Below the pieces are notes generated by a model. That model saw only the letters and a program-made list of their open reading frames with translations. It was not told the DNA's origin and did no database searches. Positions 18,772 through 27,720 of a DNA stretch of 64,000 nucleotides are shown one piece after another. Numbering within the stretch: position 1 is the first letter of the stretch; each line of letters starts with the position of its first letter. This stretch comes from Gammaproteobacteria bacterium UBA5078. Lineage in GTDB: Bacteria > Pseudomonadota > Gammaproteobacteria > Pseudomonadales > Pseudohongiellaceae. A program made the position numbers and the translations under genes. The DNA is taken from assembly GCA_002416505.1 (NCBI GenBank), contig DIAM01000021.1:573914-637913 (forward strand), written 5' to 3'.

Positions 18772-20823
18772 CTAACGCAATAGTCCGTCTTGTTTTAATA
18801 GTGCCTCTAACTGAGGTTCGCGCCCCATAAAAGCCTCGAACAATACCGACGCATCGTCCGATCCGCCCCGTGAGAGCACCTTATTAAGGAAGTCTTCGCC
18901 CGTTACCTGATTGAACACGCCGGTCTCTGTGAAAACCGAGAAGACATCCGCCGAGAGCACTTCCGCCCATTTATAGCTATAGTAACCGGCCGCATAGCCG
19001 CCTGCGAAGATATGCGAGAAGCCATTCGCGAAGCGATTGCTGGCCGGCACTTCATACACCGAAGTTAGTGCTCGCACATCCGACATCACCTGTGTAACAA
19101 GGTCTGTATTGAATAGGCCCGCTAACTGGTGCAGCTTGAAATCGAACATCGCAAACTCGAGCTGGCGAACGGTTCTCATGCCCGCCTGGAAGTTTTTTGC
19201 CCGCAGGAGCTTTTTCAAGAGCGCCTCTGGCAGGGGCTCCTTAGTCTGGTAATGGGAAGAGATCAAGGCAATCGCCTGTTTGTCCCAACACCAGTTCTCC
19301 ATCAATTGACTCGGCAGTTCGACGGCATCCCAGGCGACGCCGCTGATACCGGAGCAACGCAAATGCGTCTCTGCGGTCAGCATATGGTGCAGGCCATGCC
19401 CGAACTCATGGAAGAGCGTCGTCACTTCGTTGTGCGAGAGAAGCGCGGGTGCTTTCTCACTTCCTTTCGAATAATTACAGACGAGGTAGGCCACCGGAGT
19501 CTGAATGCTGCCATCTGCCAACTTCCTGCGCGAGCGGCATTCCGCCATCCACGCGCCCGAGCGCTTGCCCTCGCGGGTAAATACATCGAAATAGAAGCGC
19601 GCGATCACCTCGTTTGCACGCAGGACGTCAAACGCCTGCACCAGCGGGTTCCACTTACTCATCTGAGTATTCGGCCTAATCTCGATGCCATAGATGCGGC
19701 TGGCAATCGCGAACAAGCCTTCCTGCACCTTGGCGAGGGGGAAGTAGGGACGCAACTCCTCCTGGGAGATATCGAAATTACGCTTGCGCAGCTTCTCGCT
19801 GTAGTAGGCGACATCCCAGGCTTGCAACGCGGAGATGCCGTGCTCTTGCAGCGCGAAATCACTCAACTCTTCGAACTCGGCCTGCGCTGCCGGCACCGCC
19901 AGAGTGGCGAGGTCGGCAAGGAAGTCATTCACGCGCTCGACAGACTTCGCCATCTTGCGGGCCACGGATACCTGGGCATAACTATGATAGCCGAGCAATT
20001 GAGCGAGCTGCGCCCGGCAAGCGAGGATCTCGGAGATTATGCCGGTGTTATCGAACTGCAGGTCATGGCCGCCCTGATCCGAGGCGCGCGTCGTGAAGGC
20101 GGTATACATCTCTTCACGCAGTTGGCGATTATCGGCGTGAGTACTGATCGCGATGTAACAGGGGGCGTCTAGAGTTAGAAGATAGCCTTGCTGATCTTTA
20201 CTCTGCGCTAGGTCTGCGGCCGCCTGTAGGCTCGCTTCGGGAACGCCGACTAAGTCGCTCTGGGCGCCGATTAACTTACTCCACGCCATCGTAGAGTCGA
20301 GCACATTATTGCTAAATTTCGTCGATAACTCGCTTAATTTGGCTTCAACTGCTGCGAACTGCTGCTTTTTTTCGTCTTCCAGGTCTACGCCAGCCAGCTT
20401 GAATTCCAGCAGATAGTCTTTCAGCACCTTGCGCTGCGTGCCAGTAAGCTTGAGCTGCTGCGCCCGCGCCTCCAAGGCCTGCACACATTCGAACAGCGCA
20501 CGGTTCTGGCCTAACTCGGTGTAATACTGCGTAATCAGCGGCTGACACTTATTATAGGCCGCGCGGATTGGCGCCGTATTAGTCACGGCATTGAGGTGGC
20601 TGGCGGTAGACCAGACCTTGCCTAAGTTGTCCTCCAACTCTTCCAAAGGCGTCATGAGACTATCCCAATCCGGGTTGGCTTTGTTCGCGTCGCTGCCCAA
20701 TAGCGCGATAAGTGCCTCTTTGTTTTGACTTAACACTGCCGTCACGGCGGGCTCTATATGCTCGGCGCCGATCTCGGGGAAGTTGGGCATTTCGTCAAAT
20801 TGCAGGAGTGGGTTGTGGCTCAT
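18772..20823 (-). CDS. prlC: Oligopeptidase A
   Basis: A cytoplasmic M3-family zinc metallopeptidase that degrades signal peptides and other short peptides. The 683-residue length is usual. The zinc site HEFGH lies at residues 472-476 with H472, E473 and H476. The remaining zinc ligand is expected in the SGVAWDAVELPSQLMENW segment that follows. It begins with NPLLQFDEMPNFPEI, the typical N-terminus. It is divergent from the gamma-carbonic anhydrase gene. Confidence 0.95.
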   Translation of the reverse strand: MSHNPLLQFDEMPNFPEIGAEHIEPAVTAVLSQNKEALIALLGSDANKANPDWDSLMTPLEELEDNLGKVWSTASHLNAVTNTAPIRAAYNKCQPLITQYYTELGQNRALFECVQALEARAQQLKLTGTQRKVLKDYLLEFKLAGVDLEDEKKQQFAAVEAKLSELSTKFSNNVLDSTMAWSKLIGAQSDLVGVPEASLQAAADLAQSKDQQGYLLTLDAPCYIAISTHADNRQLREEMYTAFTTRASDQGGHDLQFDNTGIISEILACRAQLAQLLGYHSYAQVSVARKMAKSVERVNDFLADLATLAVPAAQAEFEELSDFALQEHGISALQAWDVAYYSEKLRKRNFDISQEELRPYFPLAKVQEGLFAIASRIYGIEIRPNTQMSKWNPLVQAFDVLRANEVIARFYFDVFTREGKRSGAWMAECRSRRKLADGSIQTPVAYLVCNYSKGSEKAPALLSHNEVTTLFHEFGHGLHHMLTAETHLRCSGISGVAWDAVELPSQLMENWCWDKQAIALISSHYQTKEPLPEALLKKLLRAKNFQAGMRTVRQLEFAMFDFKLHQLAGLFNTDLVTQVMSDVRALTSVYEVPASNRFANGFSHIFAGGYAAGYYSYKWAEVLSADVFSVFTETGVFNQVTGEDFLNKVLSRGGSDDASVLFEAFMGREPQLEALLKQDGLLR

Positions 20824-20916
20824 GGCTACCTCTAATGGTCGGTGTTGTTAGCTGTATACTACTGCAACGCAGTGCTACATTACCAAACAAGCCCAAAAAC
20901 CCTCCAGAGAATCACC

Positions 20917-21474
20917 ATGAGTATTCGTGCTTTCGAAAAAAAAATCCCCCAAGTGGACCGAACCGCCTTCATCGATCCCGCCGCCCTGGTGATCGGCAAG
21001 GTGAGCATCGGCCAGCACTCTTCGGTGTGGCCTTTCGCGGTGATACGAGGCGATGTAAACACCATCACCATCGGGGATCGCTGCAGCATCCAAGACGGCA
21101 CCGTCATTCATGTTACCCATGATGGCGCCATGAACCCGGGCGGCTTCCCTACATCACTCGGCAATGACGTAACCGTCGGTCATAAGGTGATGCTGCACGG
21201 TTGCAGCATCGGTGACAGGGTATTGGTGGGCATGGGCGCTATCGTGATGGACGGCGTGACGATCGAGTCCGATGTAGTGGTTGGCGGTGGCAGCCTAGTG
21301 CCGCCGGGCAAGACGCTGGAGAGCGGTCATCTGTATGTGGGCTCGCCGGTGAAGAAGATCCGCAAGCTTAGCGAGGCGGAACTCGAGTATTTTCAGTACA
21401 CCGCCGGGAAGTATGTCGAGTTAAAAGAGCAGCACAAGCACTCTTTAGCGGCGGCGGAGTCCGATTACGGTTGA
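20917..21474 (+). CDS. Gamma-carbonic anhydrase family protein
   Basis: A left-handed beta-helix protein of the YrdA/CaiE type, a trimer with metal-binding histidines. The ATG at 20917 gives 185 residues and the canonical start MSIRAFEKKIPQVD; a longer frame from 20842 is rejected. The hexapeptide repeats (for example VIGKVSIGQHSSVWPFAVIR, then VTVGHKVMLHGC) and the three metal-ligand histidine regions (VIHVTHD, GHKVMLH) are present. Carbonic anhydrase activity is not shown for many members. The gene sits between prlC and aroE, as in Pseudomonas. Confidence 0.9.
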   Translation: MSIRAFEKKIPQVDRTAFIDPAALVIGKVSIGQHSSVWPFAVIRGDVNTITIGDRCSIQDGTVIHVTHDGAMNPGGFPTSLGNDVTVGHKVMLHGCSIGDRVLVGMGAIVMDGVTIESDVVVGGGSLVPPGKTLESGHLYVGSPVKKIRKLSEAELEYFQYTAGKYVELKEQHKHSLAAAESDYG

Positions 21475-21480
21475 GGCGGA

Positions 21481-22308
21481 TTAAGCTTGAGCTAGTAGCC
21501 TGCGCAATTCACGAATCACCGGCGCGGTCTGCGGGTCGTGGCCACGCCAGATCCTAAACGATTCCGCGGCCTGCTCCACGAGCATCCCGAGGCCATCGAG
21601 GGCCTGCTCCGCCCGCAGCGCTTTCGCCCAAGTCTGAAACTTCGTATCTCCAACACCGTAGATCATGTCATAGCACCAAGTGTTAGTGCTTACTGTCTCG
21701 CTATGCAGCTCAGGCAAGTCACCTTGCAATCCGGCCGAGTTGCCATTGATAATCAAGTCGAAGGCCTCGGTAGGGATATCGTCGTAGTGAACTGCGTGGA
21801 TTTCGATAGTCGATTGGGCGGCCTCGGCGAGTGCCTTGGCTTTCGCCAGAGTGCGGTTGGCGATGTAGATCGCGCTCGGGCTCTCGGCGACGAGATTGGC
21901 AAAAACTCCTTTCACGGCGCCGCCAGCGCCGAGCACGAGAATCCGTTTGTCGGCCAGGTCGAAGCCGTGATTGTGTTTCAGGTCGCGCAGCAACCCAGTG
22001 CCGTCGGTATTCTCACCGACTAGGGTGCCGTCCGGATCGCGGTATAGGGTATTGACGGCGCCCGCTATGCGCGCCGCCTCGCTGTGGCGGCCCGCCATCG
22101 CCCACGCGCGTTCCTTAAAGGGCATGGTGATATTGAGGCCTTTACCGCCGTCCTCGAAGAACTGGGTGACACGCTGCTCGAAGTCTTCGAGCGCGACCAA
22201 TAAGGCACCGTATTCCAGACTCTGCCGCGTCTGCTCGGCAAAACGGGCGTGTATCCACGGGGATTTGCTCTGCTTGATTGGATTACCAATGACAGCGTAA
22301 CGGTCCAA
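21481..22308 (-). CDS. aroE: Shikimate dehydrogenase
   Basis: Reduces 3-dehydroshikimate with NADPH in the aromatic amino acid pathway. The 275-residue protein has the substrate-binding N-terminus (NPIKQSKSPWIHARFA), the catalytic lysine in NITMPFKERAW, and the Rossmann motif LVLGAGGAVKGVF. The C-terminal DGLGMLVEQAAESFRIW is also typical. It lies 21 bases behind hemF and belongs to the purE-hemF-aroE run. It converges on the carbonic anhydrase gene. Confidence 0.95.
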   Translation of the reverse strand: MDRYAVIGNPIKQSKSPWIHARFAEQTRQSLEYGALLVALEDFEQRVTQFFEDGGKGLNITMPFKERAWAMAGRHSEAARIAGAVNTLYRDPDGTLVGENTDGTGLLRDLKHNHGFDLADKRILVLGAGGAVKGVFANLVAESPSAIYIANRTLAKAKALAEAAQSTIEIHAVHYDDIPTEAFDLIINGNSAGLQGDLPELHSETVSTNTWCYDMIYGVGDTKFQTWAKALRAEQALDGLGMLVEQAAESFRIWRGHDPQTAPVIRELRRLLAQA

Positions 22309-22329
22309 ATCCTACTCCCTTTAAAGCGG

Positions 22330-23262
22330 CTAAACCCAGTCTCGGAAACGCAGATAGTCCGTGTACAAACGCGCCTCTTCGCTACCAGCCTCTGGGTGCC
22401 AGTCGTAATCCCAACGCACCACTGGCGGCAGGGACATCAAGATGGATTCTATGCGCCCAACACCGGACTGCAGGCCGAACAGCGTGCCACGGTCATACAC
22501 TAGGTTGAATTCCACATAGCGGCCACGTCGGTAGCATTGAAAGCGCTTGTTCTGCTCGGTGAAGGCAAGCTCTTTGCGACGCTCCACAATCGGGCCGTAC
22601 GCCTCTAAATAGCTGTCGCCTAAGGTCTTCACCATCGCGAAGCATTCCTCGAAAGGCAGCTCGTTAAAATCGTCGAAAAACAGGCCGCCAACGCCACGAG
22701 GCTCCTCGCGGTGCTTTATATAGAAGTACTCGTCACACTGCTTCTTGAAGCGAGGGTAGAGCTCCGCATCGAATTGCTCACAGGCGCGCTTCGCCGTGCT
22801 ATGCCAATGCTCGCAGTCTTCATCGAAACCATAGTAGGGCGTAAGGTCGTAACCGCCACCGAACCACCATACGGGCTCCTCGCCTGGCTTTTCCGCGATA
22901 AAGAAACGGAAATTCGCATGGGAGGTAGGCACCTTCGGGTTATTGGGGTGAATTACTAGAGAGACCCCCATCGCCTGAAACGAGCGGCCGGCAAGCTCTG
23001 GGCGAGTGGCCGAGGCAGAGGGGGGCAACTTCTCGCCAAACACGTGAGAGAAGTTCACACCGCCTTTTTCAAAAACCGCGCCGTCGCTAATCACGCGGCT
23101 GCGGCCGGTGCCGCCACCGTCGCGCTCCCAGGCATCGGTGCGGAATTTAGCAGTCTGATCGATCGCCTCTAAGCCGCTGCAGATCCGCTCCTGCAGGCTC
23201 AGCAAATAATCCCTAACCATGGCGATCTGGGCGGCATTGATTAGCCCAGCGTTGCCCGTCAT
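22330..23262 (-). CDS. hemF: Oxygen-dependent coproporphyrinogen III oxidase
   Basis: Decarboxylates coproporphyrinogen III in heme synthesis under oxic conditions, which suits an organism with two oxidase operons. The 310-residue length and the conserved segments GGGYDLTPYYGFDEDC, FFDDFNE, RGRYVEFNLVYDRGT and SLPPVVRWDY match HemF. The start overlaps the end of purE by 4 bases (ATGA), so translation is coupled. The first residues before MVRDYLL are slightly atypical, and a start at the second methionine is possible. Confidence 0.95.
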   Translation of the reverse strand: MTGNAGLINAAQIAMVRDYLLSLQERICSGLEAIDQTAKFRTDAWERDGGGTGRSRVISDGAVFEKGGVNFSHVFGEKLPPSASATRPELAGRSFQAMGVSLVIHPNNPKVPTSHANFRFFIAEKPGEEPVWWFGGGYDLTPYYGFDEDCEHWHSTAKRACEQFDAELYPRFKKQCDEYFYIKHREEPRGVGGLFFDDFNELPFEECFAMVKTLGDSYLEAYGPIVERRKELAFTEQNKRFQCYRRGRYVEFNLVYDRGTLFGLQSGVGRIESILMSLPPVVRWDYDWHPEAGSEEARLYTDYLRFRDWV

Positions 23263-23765
23263 GACTTTCGCGACTCTTGCAAGGCACGATCTTGCGCCTG
23301 CACGTTGGCAGCCTTCTGCTCGCGCTCTGCCTTCACTCGATTGGCGAGCTCGGGGTCTTGAAGAGCGAGAATCTGCGCGGCGAGATAGCCGGCGTTTTTC
23401 GCGCCCGTCTTGCCTATCGCAACTGTCCCTACTGGGATTCCAGCGGGCATCTGCACAGTCGATAACAGCGAGTCCATGCCCTGCATGGGGCCGGAATCGA
23501 TAGGCACGCCTATCACGGGCTTCAAGGTATGGGCTGCAACGGCACCGGCTAGGTGTGCGGCAAGGCCGGCACCCGCTATGAATACGGCACAGCCGCGCGA
23601 CTCGGCGTCGGCCAAATATTGCTGCGTGGCAGCCGGCGTGCGGTGCGCAGAGGTGATTTTCATCTCATTGCGAACACCTAGGCTAGTCAGCACATCGCTG
23701 GCGCCTTGCATGACTGGCAAATCTGATTCGGAGCCCATCAGTATTGCGACGAATACGTTATCCAT
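23259..23765 (-). CDS. purE: N5-carboxyaminoimidazole ribonucleotide mutase
   Basis: Converts N5-CAIR to CAIR in purine synthesis. The 168-residue class I PurE has VAILMGSESDLPVM at the start, the catalytic histidine in ITSAHRTP and the GAGLAAHLAG and GVPIDSGPMQGMDSLLSTVQMP segments. It sits between dprA and hemF and overlaps hemF. Its usual partner purK, which makes the substrate, is not adjacent or anywhere in the window. Confidence 0.95.
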   Translation of the reverse strand: MDNVFVAILMGSESDLPVMQGASDVLTSLGVRNEMKITSAHRTPAATQQYLADAESRGCAVFIAGAGLAAHLAGAVAAHTLKPVIGVPIDSGPMQGMDSLLSTVQMPAGIPVGTVAIGKTGAKNAGYLAAQILALQDPELANRVKAEREQKAANVQAQDRALQESRKS

Positions 23766-23839
23766 TTCTGGTCCTCATGGTAGGGGAAAAATAGAGCGGT
23801 GAAATTACAGCAGTCTGTTTCGCCTTGCAAGCGCGACAC

Positions 23840-24967
23840 CTAGCTCAGCACATAGTGTCCCGCCTCTAGCCGCACCACGCCCTGTAGCTCTAGGCTCAAC
23901 AGCGTGGTTTGCACCGCGCTTAGGGGCAGGGCCGTGCGCTCCACGAGGGTCTCAACACTCACCGGGTCGAAACCCATGGCCTCTAATAACCGTGCCTGCT
24001 CCACAGACAGGGCGACAGCGCCCGCTAACTCTGGCGCTAAGGCTGCCGTATGCTCCGCTAACAACGCTAGCTGGGAGCCGAGCAGGCTGTGCAGATGCTC
24101 TATGACTTGCTCGGGCGCATCGACCAGATGCGCCCCTTGCTGAATAAGCCGATGCGGACCGAAGGCAAGGGGATTACGAATGGAGCCCGGGACCGCGAAA
24201 AGCTCCCTATTTTGCTCCATCGCGAGCCGCGCACTGATCAAGGTGCCGCTCTTGGGCCCGGCCTCTACTACTATTAGTCCAAGACTCATGCCGCTAATGA
24301 TGCGGTTTCGTTTGGGAAAATGACTGGCTTGGGGCCCGCTGCCTAGAGGCAGTTCGGTCAGTAATGCGCCCACTGGCACAATGGCAGAGGCGAGTTTGCG
24401 ATGGGCATGTGGATAGACTTGATCGGCGCCAGTCCCCATTACCGCCACCGTGACTCCTGCAGCGTCCAGCGCAGCCTCGTGGGCGGCGCCATCGATGCCT
24501 CGGGCCAAACCACTACAGATCGAGAACCCCTGCGCCGCGAGGCCGCGCGCTATGAACTGGGCGCCGTGTCGACCGTCGACGGAACAGCGACGGCTGCCCA
24601 CCATCGCGACCTGAGGACGCAACAAGGCCTCGGGCTGGCCCACCACGAAGAGCATTAGCGGCGGATCATGGATCTCTCTAAGCAGTGGAGGATAGCGAGG
24701 GTCCGATCGCACAACGATGTGTTGCCCCAGCTCTCGACTCCAGGCCAAGGCCCGCTCGACGCTGCGCTGCAAGGACTCGTCGTCTTCGAAACTACTCAGC
24801 CCCTCGCATTGGGCTGCGCTCACACCAAGGGCGCGAAGCTCGGCGCGAGACGCCGATAGCACAGCCTCCGGGGAGCCACAATGCAGCAACAAGCCTTCGA
24901 GCAAGCGAGGAGGGAGGACATCCTGGAAATATAGTAGTAGCCACCGATAGAGGCTTGCTTGCGTCAT
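23840..24967 (-). CDS. dprA: DNA processing protein DprA/Smf
   Basis: Loads RecA on incoming single-stranded DNA during natural transformation. The start at 24967 (protein MTQASLYRWLLLYF) is preferred because an AAGG site lies about 12 bases before it; an ATG at 24979 sits directly against that site. The roughly 375-residue product has an N-terminal SAM-like region, the Rossmann core (VGSRRCSVDG, then SGLARGIDGAAHEAAL near residue 160, and VMGTGADQVYP) and a C-terminal winged-helix-like domain from about residue 310. It lies just behind the LysM protein gene. Whether the organism is transformable is unknown from this window. Confidence 0.92.
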   Translation of the reverse strand: MTQASLYRWLLLYFQDVLPPRLLEGLLLHCGSPEAVLSASRAELRALGVSAAQCEGLSSFEDDESLQRSVERALAWSRELGQHIVVRSDPRYPPLLREIHDPPLMLFVVGQPEALLRPQVAMVGSRRCSVDGRHGAQFIARGLAAQGFSICSGLARGIDGAAHEAALDAAGVTVAVMGTGADQVYPHAHRKLASAIVPVGALLTELPLGSGPQASHFPKRNRIISGMSLGLIVVEAGPKSGTLISARLAMEQNRELFAVPGSIRNPLAFGPHRLIQQGAHLVDAPEQVIEHLHSLLGSQLALLAEHTAALAPELAGAVALSVEQARLLEAMGFDPVSVETLVERTALPLSAVQTTLLSLELQGVVRLEAGHYVLS

Positions 24968-25007
24968 CACAAAGATCATCCTTGATCAATGGTGCAGAGG
25001 CTCGAGA

Positions 25008-26063
25008 CTAGGGCGCGCTAACCACGTCCCCCTTGGCGGAGGGCTGAGTCAACGACAAGATCACGCCATAACTAAGCTTCTCAAACGTCCGATAGGTCAA
25101 CATTAAGCCGATCTGCGTTGCCGGCAGCGCGACGGGCTTATTGCTAATGGGGTCGCGCACGGGCGCTACCGCCCGTTCAATACTAAGAATATCACCCACG
25201 CGCAGGCCATCCCGGGCGCCGAGATCGATCACGATGGATTCGAATTGCGCCGCCTTACTCTTATTGTCTAATAAACCGACTACCTGGCCCTGCATCGTGC
25301 TCGACGGGGTGCTTGGGAAAAAACTAGGGTCCAGAGGGCTGCTCGCACGTGGCAGCAGGCGATCGCCTGCCTTCAACTCCTCTTTGCTGCTCAGGATCAA
25401 CCCACGCTTCAAGCCGTCGCCCTCTTCGGCGACGATCGAGATTTCGCCAAGATTGATCACCTCTTGCCCCAAAAATTCATCGGACTCTTGGTCGATATAG
25501 GCGGCGCCTAAGCGGAACACCTCATAGTTTTTGACGTCGCTAGTCCAGTCACCGCGCACATAGGCCTCATGGCCGGCGCCCATAATGAGATTGTCTGTGG
25601 CGCTGGCGAGAATATAAGGGGCGCTGTCGTAGTCGGCCTTCTCGACGATGCGATTCTCCGCAAGAAAGCCGCGCAGGGCTTGTCGCGCAATGACTGGAAT
25701 GGGGCTTAATAGGGGTGACTCACGAACCTGGGGGCTGAGACGAACCACCTGACGATTGCCGCGCTCCATCACGACGCGCGGACTGCCATCGACATAGACG
25801 AGGTTGAGCACATCGCCTGGGTAGATTAGATCGGGGTCTTGTACCGCTGGGTTCTTCTGCCAGATCTCCGGCCAGCGCCACGGCTCATCCAAGAACAGCG
25901 AGGCGATGTCCCAGAGGGTATCGCCATCCTTAACGACATAAGCCTCGGGCGAGTCGGAGAACACCGTAAGATTCTGGCCATGAACGACGGCCAGCGGCGA
26001 GCATAGCAGTACGCCAATAGCGCAAATTTGGAGCAGACCCTTTAGTCTTGGCGCGATCATCAT
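25008..26063 (-). CDS. LysM-domain exported protein
   Basis: A 351-residue protein with a signal peptide (about residues 10-30) followed by a LysM peptidoglycan-binding domain at about 43-95 (VVKDGDTLWDIASLFL, then YPGDVLNLV). The rest is a poorly characterised region with two repeats around LKAGDRLLPR and LRVGDILSIERAV that suggest beta-rich SH3-like folds. Genes of this type sit upstream of dprA and divergent from def across Pseudomonas and relatives. A role in cell wall binding is a domain-based inference. Confidence 0.88.
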   Translation of the reverse strand: MMIAPRLKGLLQICAIGVLLCSPLAVVHGQNLTVFSDSPEAYVVKDGDTLWDIASLFLDEPWRWPEIWQKNPAVQDPDLIYPGDVLNLVYVDGSPRVVMERGNRQVVRLSPQVRESPLLSPIPVIARQALRGFLAENRIVEKADYDSAPYILASATDNLIMGAGHEAYVRGDWTSDVKNYEVFRLGAAYIDQESDEFLGQEVINLGEISIVAEEGDGLKRGLILSSKEELKAGDRLLPRASSPLDPSFFPSTPSSTMQGQVVGLLDNKSKAAQFESIVIDLGARDGLRVGDILSIERAVAPVRDPISNKPVALPATQIGLMLTYRTFEKLSYGVILSLTQPSAKGDVVSAP

Positions 26064-26181
26064 TACAATTCAATCTCTTGGCGAGGTTCGTTATCTTAGC
26101 AATAAGGTATACTCAGCACTAGAAGCAGTTCACAGTCCAGAAATTAATTCTTTAAAACACAGATCTTTGGCTACAAACGAT

Positions 26182-26688
26182 ATGGCGATATTAGACATTT
26201 TAGAGTTTCCTGACCTGCGCCTGCGCAAGAAAGCGTCGCCGGTAACAGAGTTCAATGAAACGCTGAGCAAAACCATCGACGATATGTTCGAGACTATGTA
26301 CGAGGCGCCAGGCATCGGACTGGCCGCTACGCAGATTAACTTACACAAGCAGTTGATCGTTATTGATATCTCGGACAATAAAGACGAACCCTTAGTGTTC
26401 ATCAATCCTCAGATTGAGATTATAGACCAGACTCCAGAGGAGTATGACGAGGGCTGCCTATCCGTGCCGGGCTACTATGAGACCGTCGCGCGGCCGCGCA
26501 TGGTGCGCGTCAAAGCACTGGACCGTAATGGCCAAGCCTTTGAGATGGAGACCGACGGGCTACTGGCCACCTGTATTCAGCACGAGAACGACCATCTCAA
26601 TGGCAAACTCTTTGTGGATTATTTGAGCTCTCTCAAACGCGAACGCATCCGCTCAAAGCTAGTCAAAGCCCACAAAGAATCCGCCTAA
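26182..26688 (+). CDS. def: Peptide deformylase
   Basis: Removes the formyl group from nascent proteins. The ATG at 26182 gives 168 residues, the usual length, with the canonical MAILDILEFPDLRLR. The three motifs are present: GIGLAATQ (about residue 45), EGCLSVPG (about 90) and QHENDHLNG (about 132), which supply the metal ligands cysteine and two histidines plus the catalytic glutamate. An asparagine replaces the usual hydrophobic residue between HE and DH. It is followed by fmt, the functional partner, 66 bases later. Confidence 0.95.
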   Translation: MAILDILEFPDLRLRKKASPVTEFNETLSKTIDDMFETMYEAPGIGLAATQINLHKQLIVIDISDNKDEPLVFINPQIEIIDQTPEEYDEGCLSVPGYYETVARPRMVRVKALDRNGQAFEMETDGLLATCIQHENDHLNGKLFVDYLSSLKRERIRSKLVKAHKESA

Positions 26689-26754
26689 GCGGCAATCAAA
26701 ATCAACAATAAGCCGTAGGCCCGAGGGCGACGGTTTGTTGCTCTTGGATACTCC

Positions 26755-27720
26755 ATGCAGGCTTACGACATCGTTTTCGCTGGTACTCCCGAGTTTGCAG
26801 CACAGCATCTTCGCGCCCTGCTCGACTCGCCGCATCGCATCATAGGCGTCTACACACAACCCGATCGAGCCGCTGGCCGAGGCAAGCAATTGCAGGCGAG
26901 TGCGGTCAAGAGGCTCGCGCTCGAGAACGGCTTGCCAGTCTACCAACCGCAGAGTTTTCGAGGGGTAGAGGATCAGCAAGTGCTCGCTTCGCTTAACCCA
27001 GACCTGCTCATCGTGGTCGCCTATGGCCTCATTCTTCCGCAGGCCGTTTTAGATATCCCCCCACTTGGCTGCCTCAATGTGCACGCCTCGCTCCTGCCAC
27101 GCTGGCGCGGCGCGGCGCCTATCGAGCGAGCCCTGCTTGCGGGTGATGAGCGCACCGGCGTCACCATCATGCAGATGGATAAGGGGCTGGATACTGGGGC
27201 GATGCTGTCCAAGGCGACCATCGAGATTCGCGACGAGGACGACCGTCAGAGCCTCGAGTCGCGTCTAGCCCAAGTCGGCACGCAAGCGCTCATCGAGAGC
27301 CTCGCGCAATTGCCAACGCTGCAGGCCAACGCGCAGACGCAGGATGACAGCCTCAGCACCTATGCCGCGAAGCTCGACAAAGAAGAGGCGCTCATCGACT
27401 GGAATCAGCCCGCGGCCCTCATCAATCGCACGATTCGTGGCGGGATAGGCAGAAACCCAGCCTATTGCTTCCTCAACGCTGAGCGCGTTCGCATCATTAA
27501 GGCGACGCCGCTTAACGAGACCCATAGCAGCCCCGCGGGCATGATCCTGGCCCATGGCCACGATAGCCTGCGCGTGGCATGTAAGGACTCGGTGTTAGAG
27601 ATACATACCATGCAGTTCCCCGGCAAAACTGTGCAAGAGGTCGCCGTCCTGCTCAATTCGCGGCAGGACATCCTAGCCCCGGGTAATTACCTGCGCTCGC
27701 ACATCGAAGCCCAGCCATGA
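26755..27720 (+). CDS. fmt: Methionyl-tRNA formyltransferase
   Basis: Formylates initiator Met-tRNA. The 321-residue product has the Rossmann formyltransferase domain (IVFAGTPEFAAQHL at the start, HASLLPRWRGAAPIERALLAG with the catalytic H and N region, and MDKGLDTGAML) and a C-terminal OB-fold domain from about residue 208. The stop overlaps the rsmB start by 4 bases. Part of the conserved def-fmt-rsmB-trkA run. Confidence 0.96.
   Translation: MQAYDIVFAGTPEFAAQHLRALLDSPHRIIGVYTQPDRAAGRGKQLQASAVKRLALENGLPVYQPQSFRGVEDQQVLASLNPDLLIVVAYGLILPQAVLDIPPLGCLNVHASLLPRWRGAAPIERALLAGDERTGVTIMQMDKGLDTGAMLSKATIEIRDEDDRQSLESRLAQVGTQALIESLAQLPTLQANAQTQDDSLSTYAAKLDKEEALIDWNQPAALINRTIRGGIGRNPAYCFLNAERVRIIKATPLNETHSSPAGMILAHGHDSLRVACKDSVLEIHTMQFPGKTVQEVAVLLNSRQDILAPGNYLRSHIEAQP

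Noticed and set aside
19129..20172. Rightward frame of 347 residues
   Set aside because: It lies antisense to prlC, whose zinc site and length are canonical.
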